From assembly GCA_033764875.1 (NCBI GenBank), contig JANRIO010000008.1:3110-67109 (forward strand): DNA of 64,000 nt, written 5' to 3'. The notes below the pieces were generated by a model that was not told the DNA's origin, made no database searches, and saw only the letters and a program-made list of their open reading frames with translations. This DNA comes from AWTP1-13 sp033764875 (GTDB taxonomy: Bacteria; Pseudomonadota; Alphaproteobacteria; Rhizobiales; Hyphomicrobiaceae). The position numbers were made by a program, and so were the translations under genes. Positions within the stretch are counted from its first letter, which is position 1. Every line of letters starts with the position of its first letter. Below are positions 9,042 to 17,523 of the stretch, piece by piece.

Positions 9042-10037
9042 ATGAACCGCATGATCAAGCTTGCCAGCCGCCCGCACGGCATGGTCAAGCCCGAGAATTT
9101 CCGGCTCGAGGAAGGCCCCGTGCCCGAGCCCGGCGCCGGCGAGCTGCGGATCAAGATCGCTTTCGTCTCGCTCGACCCCGCCATGCGCGGCTGGATCACG
9201 GAATCGAGGTCCTATATCCCGCCCGTCGCCATCGGGGGAACGATGCGCTCGTTCTCGGTCGGCATCGTGGAGGCCTCGAACAATCCGGCCTTCAAGGTCG
9301 GGGAGGCCGTGCAGGGCATTCTGGGCGTCCAGGACTACGCCATCTCCAACGGCCGCGACCTCGTGCGGGTCGATCCGGCCCAGGCGCCGCTGGAGCGCTG
9401 GATCGGCGGGCTCGGGATGCCGGGCTGGACGGCCTATTTCGGCCTGCTCGAGGTGGGGCAGCCGAAGGCCGGGGAGACCGTCGTGGTCTCGGCCGCCTCC
9501 GGCGCCGTCGGCTCGATCGTGGGCCAGATCGCCAAGATCAAGGGCTGCCGCGCGGTGGGCATCGCGGGCGGGCCGGAGAAGTGCCGCTATGTGACCGAGG
9601 AGCTCGGCTTCGACGCCTGCGTCGACTACAAGGCCGGCGACCTCGCCGCGGCCCTCAAGGCCGCCTGCCCGTCGGGCATCGACGTCTACTTCGAGAACGT
9701 CGGCGGCGAGATCCTCGACACCGTGCTGACGCAGATGAACCTGCGCGGCCGCATTCCCGTGTGCGGCCTGATCTCGGCCTACAACGCCACCGATCTGCCG
9801 GCGGGACCTCGCAATTTGCGCTTCGTGCTCACGCAGCGGCTGAGGATGCAGGGCCTCATCGTGCTCGACTGGGCGGACCGCTTCCAGGAGGCGATCACCG
9901 CGCTGGGCGCCTGGCATCGCGAGGGCAAGCTCAAGATCCGGGAGGATGTGCGCACGAGCGGGCTCGCCTCCTTCCCGATGGTGCTGAACGAGCTCTATAC
10001 CGGCGGCAACCTCGGCAAGCTGGTCCTCAAGGTCTGA
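9042..10037 (+). CDS. zinc-independent medium-chain NADP-dependent oxidoreductase (LTB4DH/CurA type)
   Basis: A 331-residue medium-chain dehydrogenase/reductase lacking the zinc cysteines. The nucleotide-binding segment VVSAASGAVGSIVGQIAK is characteristic of the leukotriene B4 dehydrogenase / curcumin reductase group, as are LDPAMRGW near the N-terminus and YFENVGG in the second half. Members reduce the double bond of alpha,beta-unsaturated ketones or aldehydes with NADPH. The start at 9042 follows AGGAGGT; the upstream extension to 8922 lacks such a site. The following phosphatase gene starts nine bases after the stop codon, so the two are probably cotranscribed. The physiological substrate is unknown. 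Confidence 0.9.
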   Translation: MNRMIKLASRPHGMVKPENFRLEEGPVPEPGAGELRIKIAFVSLDPAMRGWITESRSYIPPVAIGGTMRSFSVGIVEASNNPAFKVGEAVQGILGVQDYAISNGRDLVRVDPAQAPLERWIGGLGMPGWTAYFGLLEVGQPKAGETVVVSAASGAVGSIVGQIAKIKGCRAVGIAGGPEKCRYVTEELGFDACVDYKAGDLAAALKAACPSGIDVYFENVGGEILDTVLTQMNLRGRIPVCGLISAYNATDLPAGPRNLRFVLTQRLRMQGLIVLDWADRFQEAITALGAWHREGKLKIREDVRTSGLASFPMVLNELYTGGNLGKLVLKV

Positions 10038-10046
10038 GCCCCGCCC

Positions 10047-10640
10047 ATGTTGAAGCCCGGTGTCAGGCTGTATTTCGTGCGTCACGGCGAGACCGACTGG
10101 AATCGCGCCCAGCGCTACCAGGGCCAGCAGGATATTCCGCTCAACGCCACGGGCCAGGCGCAGGCGGAGCGCAACGGCGCGGTCCTGCGCGACGCCTTGC
10201 GGGACGAGGCCGCGGCGCTCGACTACGTGGCGAGCCCGCTCCTGCGCGCACGCCAGACCATGGAGATCGTGCGCGCGACCATGGGGCTGCCGCGCGAGCT
10301 CTACGCGCTGGAGGAGCGTCTCGCCGAGATCAGGTACGGGCACTGGGAGGGTCAGCTCTGGAGCGAGCTGCCGCGGCTCGATCCGGAAGGCTTCCTCGCC
10401 CGCCAGAAGGACTTCTGGGGCTGGCAGCCGCGCGAGGGCGAGAGCTACGCCATGCTCTCGAATCGCGTCGCCGGCTGGCTCGAGAGCGTCGAGCGCACGG
10501 CTGTCGTCGCCTCGCACGGCGGCGTCATGCGCGTGCTGCGCGGGCTCGTCGAGGGACTGGCGCCGGAGGCCATCCAGGCGCTTCCCGTGCCGCAGGACAA
10601 AATTCTGCTCCTGGAAGGGGATGGCGCACGCTTCTTGTAG
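10047..10640 (+). CDS. histidine phosphatase family protein
   Basis: A 197-residue member of the histidine phosphatase superfamily (branch 1). The phosphorylated histidine lies in the N-terminal FVRHGETDWN, the second conserved arginine in ASPLLRARQT, the catalytic acid in the EERLAEIRYGHWEG region and the C-terminal histidine in ASHGGVMR. This pattern fits cobalamin phosphatase-like or broad phosphomonoesterases rather than glycolytic mutase. A separate gpmA lies at 15210-15839. It is very likely the second gene of an operon with the preceding reductase, but the pairing does not reveal a substrate. Confidence 0.88.
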   Translation: MLKPGVRLYFVRHGETDWNRAQRYQGQQDIPLNATGQAQAERNGAVLRDALRDEAAALDYVASPLLRARQTMEIVRATMGLPRELYALEERLAEIRYGHWEGQLWSELPRLDPEGFLARQKDFWGWQPREGESYAMLSNRVAGWLESVERTAVVASHGGVMRVLRGLVEGLAPEAIQALPVPQDKILLLEGDGARFL

Positions 10641-10854
10641 CGCGATGCAAACCTCTGCCGGGCTCAGGTGCGGCCACGGGGCCGGACGCCGCGCGGCGTG
10701 ACCTTGCCGCCACAGCCGCGAATCCTTTGCGCTCCCGCGCCCGCGGGCACAAAAAACGTCTGGTCTCGCGGCCAACATCCCCACTAAAAGCGCTGGCGTT
10801 GCGGGTCTGTACGCGTCAGGCGCGTTGATCTAACGCAAACCCCTGGGGGGACCG

Positions 10855-11604
10855 GTGAAGAATTTCGGCACAAGAGCGCTTCTTCTGGTCGTAGCCACCG
10901 GCATCGCGGCGACGACGGCCTGGGCGCAGGCGGCGCCGACGCCGCAGTCCGTCGCCGAGCAGCTCGCGCTGTGCAAGAGCGAGGCGAGCGCCGTCGAGGA
11001 CAAGATCGCCGCATGCGGCCGGGTGATCGCCGGCACCACGGACGACGAGATCCGCATCGAGGCCCTGATCCAGCGCGGCGTGCTGCGCGAGCAGGCGGAG
11101 CTGCGCGAGGAGGCCATCCTCGACTACAGCGAGGCGATCAAGCTCGACGCGCAGAACGCGATCGCCTTCTTCAACCGCGGCAACGTGCACGACCAGATGG
11201 GGCAGCACGACCTCGCCATCGCCGACTACAGCGAGGCCGCCAAGCTCGACCCCAAGGACGCCGACATCTTCAACAATCGCGGCCAGTCCTACGACAACAA
11301 GGGTCTGCACGACCTCGCCATCGCCGACTACACGGAAGCCATCAAGCTGGCGCCCAACGGCGGCCGGGCCTACTACAACCGCGGCCTGACGCTGGCGGCC
11401 AAGGGCGAGCACAAGGCCGCCGTCGCCGACTTCTCGGAGGCGATCCGCATCGATGCCGCCGACGGCGAGGCCTACGTCAACCGCGCCATGGCGTACGAGG
11501 CCATGGGCGACCAGGCCGCAGCCAGGGGCGACTACCAGAAGGTGCTGGAGCTGCAGCCGGCCCACAATCATGCCAAGAGCGCGCTGGCCCGGCTGACCAA
11601 CTGA
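10855..11604 (+). CDS. exported tetratricopeptide repeat protein
   Basis: A 249-residue protein with an N-terminal Sec signal peptide (about 23 residues, cleavage after WAQA) and then tandem TPR units from about residue 75 to 245. The repeated core A-x-x-x-R-G plus DLAIADYSEA recurs with 34-residue periodicity, four to five units in all. TPRs mediate protein-protein contacts, so a periplasmic scaffold role is plausible. The start is a GTG at 10855 with a G-rich ribosome-binding stretch just upstream. The 214 bases between the phosphatase and this gene hold no gene. No partner is evident nearby. Confidence 0.85.
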   Translation: MKNFGTRALLLVVATGIAATTAWAQAAPTPQSVAEQLALCKSEASAVEDKIAACGRVIAGTTDDEIRIEALIQRGVLREQAELREEAILDYSEAIKLDAQNAIAFFNRGNVHDQMGQHDLAIADYSEAAKLDPKDADIFNNRGQSYDNKGLHDLAIADYTEAIKLAPNGGRAYYNRGLTLAAKGEHKAAVADFSEAIRIDAADGEAYVNRAMAYEAMGDQAAARGDYQKVLELQPAHNHAKSALARLTN

Positions 11605-11709
11605 CGGCACGGCGCCTCGCACAGCCCTTTTGCACGCATTCGGCCCCTGGCGGATTTGCCTCGATGGCCGCCGCGGGCTAGTGTTTGGACACCGACAGAA
11701 GCTGCCGGT

Positions 11710-11798
11710 GTCATCCTCGGGCTTGTCCCGAGGTTCCAGCTCTCCGCGGACGCTGCGCGTGCGGAGGGACGGACGGTCGGGGCACGCCCGGCCGTGGC
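11710..11798. repeat. REPIN-like element, family A copy 2
   Basis: Located between the TPR gene and the CoA-transferase alpha gene. The left hairpin has stem CCTCGGG (11715-11721), loop CTTGT and CCCGAGG (11727-11733). The right hairpin is GGTCGGG, GCACG, CCCGGCC (11775-11793). The two hairpins face each other, as in REPINs. Confidence 0.8.
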
Positions 11799-11871
11799 GG
11801 CCTTGCGCGAGCGTCGGGCTCAGAACGGCCTTGCGGGCGTTGCGCACCGAGGCATGACGCGAAGGGCACCC

Positions 11872-12696
11872 ATGGCAAGCACCGTAAGCATCGAGGATCT
11901 GGTCGGCCGCATCGGCAACGGCGCGAGCATCGCCCTGCCGTCGGACTATTCGGGCTGCGCGATGACGGCGGTGCGGGCGCTGGTTGCACGCGGCGTGCGC
12001 GATCTGCACCTCGTCTGCATGCCCCAGGGCGGCTTCCAGGTCGACATGCTGGTGGGTGCGGGGGCCGTGGCGCGGATCGAGGCTGCTGCCGTGACGCTCG
12101 GCGAGCACGGCGTCGCGCCGCGCTTCACGGAGGCGATCAAGGCCGGCTTGATCGAGATGTGGGATTCCACCTGCCCGGCGCTGCTCGCGAGCCTGCAGGC
12201 CGGCGAGAAGGGTCTGCCGTTCATTCCCTTCCGCGGCATCATCGGCTCGGACCTGCTGCGCGTGCGGCCGGACTGGAAGGTGATCGACAATCCGATGGCG
12301 GAGAGCGGGGTGAAGGATCCCGTCGTGCTGCTGCCGGCGACCCGGCCCGACTTCGCGCTGTTCCACGCGTTGCGCGCGGATGCGCAGGGCAACGTGTGGG
12401 TCGGCGTGCAGCGCGAGCTGATGACGGCGGCGCACGCCGCGCGCCAGACGCTCGTCACCGTGGAGCGTATCGAGGATGCGGATTTCCTGCGCGACCCCGA
12501 TCTCGCTCCGGGCACCATCTCCAGCCTCTACGTGAGCGCGCTCGCAATTGCGAAGGACGGCGCTTGGCCGGTCGGCCTCGACAACGCCTACGCTGCCGAC
12601 GAGAAGGCCTTGCAGAGCTATGCCTCTGCCGCCGCCACCGCCGAAGGTTTCGCACGCTGGATGCGCAATCCTTTACAGGTTGCAGCGCACGCATGA
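11872..12696 (+). CDS. CoA-transferase-like subunit alpha (class I family)
   Basis: A 274-residue alpha-type subunit of the class I CoA-transferase family (glutaconate CoA-transferase / IpdA-like). Recognisable features are an early glycine-rich loop (ALPSDYSGCAMTAVRAL), a DLHLVCMPQGG strand, and the GEHGVAPRFTEAIKAGLIE helix followed by PFIPFRGIIGSD. The start at 11872 is preferred because GAAGGG lies just upstream; an ATG at 11854 is in frame but runs close to repeat sequence. The beta-type partner is encoded at 13236-13994, with a 70-codon gene in between, an unusual arrangement. The reaction (CoA transfer or CoA-ester hydrolysis or ring opening) is not determined. Confidence 0.82.
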   Translation: MASTVSIEDLVGRIGNGASIALPSDYSGCAMTAVRALVARGVRDLHLVCMPQGGFQVDMLVGAGAVARIEAAAVTLGEHGVAPRFTEAIKAGLIEMWDSTCPALLASLQAGEKGLPFIPFRGIIGSDLLRVRPDWKVIDNPMAESGVKDPVVLLPATRPDFALFHALRADAQGNVWVGVQRELMTAAHAARQTLVTVERIEDADFLRDPDLAPGTISSLYVSALAIAKDGAWPVGLDNAYAADEKALQSYASAAATAEGFARWMRNPLQVAAHA

Positions 12697-12893
12697 CGTG
12701 ACGCCTCGGCCACTGCGACGACGCTTCGCAGCCCGCGCTTCCGCGTCTTTCCAGATCTCGCCCAATTGAACGCTTACCCACGCGCCCCGCGCGTGGCTAG
12801 GATGCGCGTGCGCGCTCTCCGACAGCTCCCGGAGACGCGCGGGAGGCCAGTGTCAACGACAACACGTTCAACAACAACAATGGAGATTGCGGG

Positions 12894-13106
12894 ATGCACG
12901 CCAACGAGAGCACGATGCCGCTCAATACCTGGATGGTGATCGAGCCCGGCGCGTACGGCGAGTTGAAGGTCCTGTCCACGCACAAGACCCAGGAGGAGGC
13001 GGAGGCCGAGCGCGACAAGCGCAATCGCGGCATCACCCCGAAGCGCTACAGCGCGGTGATGGCGCTGCAGCCGGTGGCCGAGCGCATGGCTCCGCTGCGC
13101 AACTGA
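12894..13106 (+). CDS. small conserved-looking protein between CoA-transferase subunit genes
   Basis: A 70-residue soluble protein with a compact alpha/beta look: NTWMVIEPGAYGELKVL, then a charged helix KTQEEAEAERDKRNRG and a short C-terminal segment. No membrane segment or cysteine motif is present. Sequence composition agrees with coding use in the neighbourhood, and GGAG lies about 14 bases upstream with GCGGG immediately before the ATG. It lies on the same strand as the CoA-transferase alpha and beta genes and between them, so cotranscription is likely. I do not recognise the family. The repeated-mutation look of the helix suggests a small binding protein rather than an enzyme, which is only an impression. 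Confidence 0.65.
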   Translation: MHANESTMPLNTWMVIEPGAYGELKVLSTHKTQEEAEAERDKRNRGITPKRYSAVMALQPVAERMAPLRN

Positions 13107-13235
13107 TCCGCTCCGCCTCGCGGGCAGGCTCGCATCGGCAACGGTGATTTCGAAGCAGCCGTGCGTCGCGGCGCGTGCGGGGCGGAGGCGCCGTGATATA
13201 TCCTCGTTGCACCGGCTCTACGAGGATCAGCAAGC

Positions 13236-13994
13236 ATGCCAGCGGACGCGGCGCCATCTCCGGCTTCGATGCACGAGATCATGATCACCGCCATCGCGGC
13301 GCAGCTCAAGGGCCTGCGGCACGTGGCGGTCGGCGCCAGGTCGCCGGTGCCGGGGAGTGCGGCCCATCTCGCCTGCCTGCGCTCGGGCGGCAGCATGCGG
13401 GTGTCGATCCTCGGCAGCCGCAAGCACAGCCCGTTCGTCAACGGCGCGCCGGAGCTGTTCGACTGCGCCAGCCAGGGGCGCATCGACGCCTTCTTTCTCT
13501 CCGGCGGACAGATCGACGGCGGCGCCAACATCAACCTCGTGGGCACCGGCGACATCGCCGCCTATCCGCGGGCGGACGCGCGCTTTCCCGGCTCCTTCGG
13601 CTCGGCCTATCTCTACTTCGTCGTGCCGCGGGTGATCCTGTTCACGCTCGAGCACTCGCGCCGGGTGCTGTGCCCGAAGGTGGATTTCATCAGCGCCCCG
13701 GGCATGAGCGCGCCCGGGGTGTACCGGCCCGGCGGGCCCAAGGCGCTGGTGACGCCCAAGTGCGTGTTCGCCTTCGACGGCAAGCGGGGCCGCTTCACGC
13801 TGAAGAGCGTGCACGCCGGCAGCAGCCTGGCCGAGGTCATGGATGCCACCGGCTTCGAGTTCGACGTGCCGGAGACGGTGCCTGAGACGCCGGCGCCCGC
13901 GGCCGAGACGCTGGCTCTCCTGCGCACGGACGTGGCCCGCATGATCGCGGAGACCTATCCGGCCTTCTCCCGGCGGACCTGGGGCGTCGGTTAA
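13236..13994 (+). CDS. CoA-transferase-like subunit beta (class I family)
   Basis: A 252-residue beta-type CoA-transferase subunit, partner of the alpha subunit encoded at 11872-12696. Typical elements are the glycine-rich AAHLACLRSGG region, FFLSGGQIDGGANINLVGTGD and a C-terminal TGFEFDVPE segment, the hallmark closing motif of this subunit (TGF.F). The SENG motif carrying the catalytic glutamate of classical class I transferases is not visible. This resembles the IpdB-like branch, in which the heteromer acts as a hydrolase on CoA esters. The start at 13236 follows GAGGATC; an internal ATG at 13269 has no ribosome-binding site. Function assignment is by family only. Confidence 0.8.
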   Translation: MPADAAPSPASMHEIMITAIAAQLKGLRHVAVGARSPVPGSAAHLACLRSGGSMRVSILGSRKHSPFVNGAPELFDCASQGRIDAFFLSGGQIDGGANINLVGTGDIAAYPRADARFPGSFGSAYLYFVVPRVILFTLEHSRRVLCPKVDFISAPGMSAPGVYRPGGPKALVTPKCVFAFDGKRGRFTLKSVHAGSSLAEVMDATGFEFDVPETVPETPAPAAETLALLRTDVARMIAETYPAFSRRTWGVG

Positions 13995-14090
13995 CCCTCC
14001 TTCCCACCGCCGCTGCTCGGACCCCTTGCCGCTTTGCGCACGGCGCCGGCATTGCTATACCGCTGCGCCAAGGGCCGAGGATCGAGGCGC

Positions 14091-14912
14091 ATGGAAAAGC
14101 TGAAGATTGCCGTCACGGGCGCGGCGGGCCGCATGGGCCGCGAGCTGATCAGGGCCGTGCACGACGCGCCCGGTTGCGTGCTCGCGGGCGCGGTGGAGCA
14201 GCCGGGCTCCCTGGCGCTCGGCCAGGATGCGGGCCTGCTCGCCGGGCTCGGCAAGATCGGCGTCAGCATCGGCGATGACGCGCTGGAGCAGTTCGCCCGC
14301 GTCGACGCGGTGCTCGACTTCACGGTGCCGGCGGCCTCCGTCGAGTTCGCCGGGCTCGCCGCCAACGCGCGCATCGTGCACGTGCTCGGCACGACCGGCT
14401 TCACCCGCGAGCAGGACGCCAGGATCGCGGCCGCCGCGCGGCACGCGACCATCGTCAAGTCCGGCAACATGAGCCTCGGCGTGAACCTGCTCGCGGCGCT
14501 GGTGCGCAAGGTGGCCGCCGCGCTCGATCCCGACTTCGACATCGAGATCGTGGAGATGCACCACCGGCACAAGATCGACGCGCCTTCCGGCACGGCGCTG
14601 ATGCTGGGTCAGGCGGCGGCCGACGGCCGCAAGGTGTCGCTTGCCGACGTCTCCGTGCGGGTGCGCGACGGGCACACCGGCGAGCGCCGGCGCGGCGACA
14701 TCGGCTTTGCCACCCTGCGCGGCGGCAACGTCGTCGGCGAGCACACGGTGGTCTTCGCCGCCGACGGCGAGCGTATCGAGATCGCGCACAAGGCGACGGA
14801 CCGGAGCATCTTCACGCGCGGGGCGGTGAAGGCGGCGCAGTGGGCGCACGGCAAGCCGCCGGGGCTCTACGACATGTTCGACGTGCTCGGCATCGCCGAG
14901 GCCAAGGCTTGA
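14091..14912 (+). CDS. dapB: 4-hydroxy-tetrahydrodipicolinate reductase
   Basis: A 273-residue DapB, the NAD(P)H-dependent reductase of the diaminopimelate/lysine pathway, which supplies lysine and peptidoglycan. The N-terminal dinucleotide motif is VTGAAGRMGREL (residues 8-19). The family signature lies around 148-163 as EMHHRHKIDAPSGTAL, with both catalytic histidines and the lysine. RRGDIGFATLRGG is the substrate-binding loop. The start at 14091 fits the family N-terminus and has GAGGCGC upstream. It is followed 297 bases later by gpmA in the same direction, a pairing common in Hyphomicrobiales. Length and motifs are standard. Confidence 0.97.
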   Translation: MEKLKIAVTGAAGRMGRELIRAVHDAPGCVLAGAVEQPGSLALGQDAGLLAGLGKIGVSIGDDALEQFARVDAVLDFTVPAASVEFAGLAANARIVHVLGTTGFTREQDARIAAAARHATIVKSGNMSLGVNLLAALVRKVAAALDPDFDIEIVEMHHRHKIDAPSGTALMLGQAAADGRKVSLADVSVRVRDGHTGERRRGDIGFATLRGGNVVGEHTVVFAADGERIEIAHKATDRSIFTRGAVKAAQWAHGKPPGLYDMFDVLGIAEAKA

Positions 14913-15006
14913 CGCGCGTGATGACCGGGACGCCCGCTACATCGCTCGCGGCGAGGTTGGGAGACGGACGCCTAGGGTCTGCCCCGCACGCGCCTCTTGC
15001 CGCCTC

Positions 15007-15113
15007 GAGAGCAGATCGCGATCGCGCGCCGGCATCTGCCGCGCACAGCGGCGCGCGCGATCGGGCGCATTGGGCGCGCACCCGAGCCCGAAGGGCCCGA
15101 AAGCGCTGGAGCG
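15007..15113. repeat. MITE-like repeat, family D copy 1 (diverged)
   Basis: Fills most of the dapB-gpmA intergenic space. It opens with GAGAGCAGATCGCGATCGCG and closes with CCCGAAAGCGCTGGAGC, matching the ends of the copies at 41843-41944 and 50223-50326. The middle is diverged and richer in GC. Assigned by its conserved ends and near-identical length. Confidence 0.55.
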
Positions 15114-15209
15114 TCCTTCCGACCGCCGGCTTCGCTCCCCGCGGATTGCGACGGCTCTCGCGGTCGGGAGATTGGGCACGATGATGGCATCTCGCATGGA
15201 GACTGACGC

Positions 15210-15839
15210 GTGACGGCTGCGAACGGCATTTTTCTCGTCTTGGTGCGGCACGGCGAGAGCGAGTGGAACAAGCTCAATCTCTTCACGGGCTGGAAGGACC
15301 CCGACCTCACCGAGAAGGGCGTGGCGGAGGCCAAGGCCGGCGGCGCCCAGCTCAAGGCGCAGGGCTTCAGGTTCGACATCGCCTTCACCAGCGCGCTGCG
15401 GCGCGCGCAGCGCACGCTCGAGCTGATCCTCGCCGAGCTCGGCCAGACCGGGCTCGAGACGATCAGGGACCAGGCGCTCAACGAGCGCGACTACGGCGAC
15501 CTCGCGGGTCTCAACAAGGACGGCGCGCGGGCCAAGTGGGGCGACGAGCAGGTGCACATCTGGCGCCGCAGCTTCGACGTGCCGCCGCCGGGCGGCGAGA
15601 GCCTCAAGGACACGGCCGCACGCGTGCTGCCCTACTTCGAGGCCAGGATCCTGCCCGAGCTCGTCGCCGGCAAGAACGTGCTTGTCGCCGCGCACGGCAA
15701 CTCGCTCCGGGCCCTGATCATGAAGCTCGAGGAGCTGACGGGCGAGGAGATCGTGGCGCGCGAGCTCGCGACCGGCGTGCCGATCGTCTACCGCTTCGAC
15801 GCCGCGACCGGCAAGGCGGAGCGTATCGAGGCGGCGTGA
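15210..15839 (+). CDS. gpmA: 2,3-bisphosphoglycerate-dependent phosphoglycerate mutase
   Basis: A 209-residue dPGM, interconverting 3- and 2-phosphoglycerate in glycolysis and gluconeogenesis. The phosphohistidine motif is LVRHGESEWN, followed by NLFTGWKDPDLTEKG. SALRRAQRT, NERDYGDLAG (catalytic glutamate region) and AAHGNSLRAL (second histidine) are all intact. At about 209 residues it belongs to the shorter alphaproteobacterial type, compared with about 250 in E. coli. The start is a GTG at 15210 with GGAG upstream; a nearby ATG at 15196 is out of frame. The DUF4337 gene follows 36 bases later and may be cotranscribed. Confidence 0.95.
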   Translation: MTAANGIFLVLVRHGESEWNKLNLFTGWKDPDLTEKGVAEAKAGGAQLKAQGFRFDIAFTSALRRAQRTLELILAELGQTGLETIRDQALNERDYGDLAGLNKDGARAKWGDEQVHIWRRSFDVPPPGGESLKDTAARVLPYFEARILPELVAGKNVLVAAHGNSLRALIMKLEELTGEEIVARELATGVPIVYRFDAATGKAERIEAA

Positions 15840-15875
15840 GCGCCGCGCGTTCGGGAAGGCAACGGGGGGAAGCCG

Positions 15876-16469
15876 ATGGCGATCGACGACGTCGTCGACC
15901 GGTTGGGACAGGATCGGGAGACCGGCAACAAGTGGGTCGGCGTCTACGTCGGCATTCTCGCGGTGCTGCTCGCCATCTGCAACGTCGGCGGCTCGAATGC
16001 CAGCAAGGACGCCATGCGCGCCCACATCGAGGCGGCCAACACCTGGGCCTTCTTCCAGGCCAAGAACATCCGGCGCACCACCCTCGGCATCGCCGCCGAC
16101 GACCTGGAGCTGATCGGCGAGGGCCTCGCCGGCGCCTCGCCCGAGATGCGCCAGAGGTTCGCGGACAAGGTTGCTGCCTATCGCGAGCAGTCCAGCAGGC
16201 TCACCAGCGAGCCCGAGCGCGGCGAGGGGCTCGACGAGCTGTTCGCCCGCGGCAAGGCGCTGGAGTTGGACCGCGACACGGCCTTCCGCAAGGACCCCTA
16301 CTTCGACTGGAGCCAGGCGCTGCTGCAGATCGCCATCGTGCTGGCCTCCGTGCACCTGATCATCGGTAGCCGCGGTCTGCTCGCCCTGAGCGGCGGCCTC
16401 GGCGTCGCCGGCGTGCTCTTGATGCTCAACGGCTTCACCCTGGCTGTGAACGTGCCGTTCCTCGGCTGA
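15876..16469 (+). CDS. DUF4337 family membrane protein
   Basis: A 197-residue integral membrane protein of the DUF4337 type. There is one hydrophobic helix near residues 22-40 (KWVGVYVGILAVLLAI), a long soluble segment containing the family hallmark ANTWAFFQAKNIR (about 54-66), and two C-terminal membrane helices (about 147-167 and 171-192). The soluble part probably lies on one face of the inner membrane between helix one and helix two. The start at 15876 has AACGGGGGGAAG upstream. It follows gpmA closely on the same strand. No biochemical role is known for this family. Confidence 0.85.
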   Translation: MAIDDVVDRLGQDRETGNKWVGVYVGILAVLLAICNVGGSNASKDAMRAHIEAANTWAFFQAKNIRRTTLGIAADDLELIGEGLAGASPEMRQRFADKVAAYREQSSRLTSEPERGEGLDELFARGKALELDRDTAFRKDPYFDWSQALLQIAIVLASVHLIIGSRGLLALSGGLGVAGVLLMLNGFTLAVNVPFLG

Positions 16470-16488
16470 TCCCGCGAGGCACGGCGCC

Positions 16489-17334
16489 TCATTCGCCATC
16501 GTCCCCTACAGCGCTGGACGGAGGCTTCTCCTTCCACCAACGCAACCGAGTCCCTTGACCAGGGAATTGAGTGCCATCGAGGGTGTGCTCTTCCGCAATT
16601 GATGATCGGGTCATTCGCTCACCAGGAACTCCGAACGAAATTGCATGCCGAAAATTCTCTGGGATCTCTATGCGAACAACTGGGCCGACTGTCGGGCAAT
16701 CATAGAACATCACTAGTTGAGAGTTATTTCTATGAACTTCAGAGCCCACTTGGATTAAGGTAGCACTTTCTCCGCTTGCGAGTGATTTCTTCTTGGTCAT
16801 CAAACCAATAGCGCCTTCTTTTTCTGCTTCTTTGTCGGGTTCTCCCTCCAGTATGGTTGTTCCAATTTTCATGATGCAGGTGTGGACTTTGCTCGGATGG
16901 TTTGGAATGCCCCATTCGTCTTGCGAAAGGTAATTCCACATCTGCTCTGCATGGTGAGATACGTTTTTTATTTCTCTCTCTGTCTTGGTTGTGACAGTGA
17001 CATATTCTGTGCCCTCTATTTCCTCGATACTAACGACAGAGTAGTGACTCGTTGCCACAAATTTGTACCCGATTATCCTTGCAACCTCTTCCTTCATCTC
17101 GACTGGGAGAACGTAACGAAACGATGCCAAGAATACGTCTCTTGCCATCTGAAGTTTGATGATTCGGTCCACTGTTGCGGCAAGGAGCGATGCGATGATG
17201 AGAGACAAGCCGATCTCTGTCACTACCTTTTCAATGATGTGATTGGGTATATTCTGAGCTCCAAATAGTATGGAAGTGCCTCCTAGAAACATAGAAACAA
17301 GTACAACATATACTCGTGATTCTTTATGGTCCAT
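16489..17334 (-). CDS. hypothetical two-helix membrane protein in an AT-rich island
   Basis: A 281-residue protein of unknown family. Two transmembrane helices are predicted by eye at about residues 8-27 and 38-58. They are followed by a soluble, apparently beta-strand-rich domain (for example EIEGTEYVTVTTKTEREI and GPVVRIEIPENFRHA). Base composition falls to roughly 45 % G+C and codons such as AGA, ATA and TTA are frequent, unlike every neighbouring gene, which indicates recent horizontal acquisition. It lies antisense between DUF4337 and leuB. The 2TM-plus-beta layout recalls membrane effectors of some defence systems (S-2TM-beta type), but no nucleotidyltransferase or other partner is adjacent. 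That comparison is architecture only. Confidence 0.72.
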   Translation of the reverse strand: MDHKESRVYVVLVSMFLGGTSILFGAQNIPNHIIEKVVTEIGLSLIIASLLAATVDRIIKLQMARDVFLASFRYVLPVEMKEEVARIIGYKFVATSHYSVVSIEEIEGTEYVTVTTKTEREIKNVSHHAEQMWNYLSQDEWGIPNHPSKVHTCIMKIGTTILEGEPDKEAEKEGAIGLMTKKKSLASGESATLIQVGSEVHRNNSQLVMFYDCPTVGPVVRIEIPENFRHAISFGVPGERMTRSSIAEEHTLDGTQFPGQGTRLRWWKEKPPSSAVGDDGE

Positions 17335-17523
17335 AACTGCCCATCCTTGTCGAGCGCGATAAACAGCTTTGAGAGTGCGGAATCCTTAGCTGTGGCTGCC
17401 TATGCTGTAAAGCCGCGACGATGGCGCGCTTGGAATTGCGTCCTGAATACTTGCGCTTCATGTCCGTGCGCGGTAATTATGGCGCTGCATATAAGTGTTT
17501 GTCATCTAAGGGGAACGCCTGCC

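Noticed and set aside
16489..17334. Assignment of the AT-rich gene as a CBASS S-2TM-beta effector
   Set aside because: Only the 2TM-plus-beta layout agrees; no cyclic-nucleotide synthase is next to it, so the name was not used.
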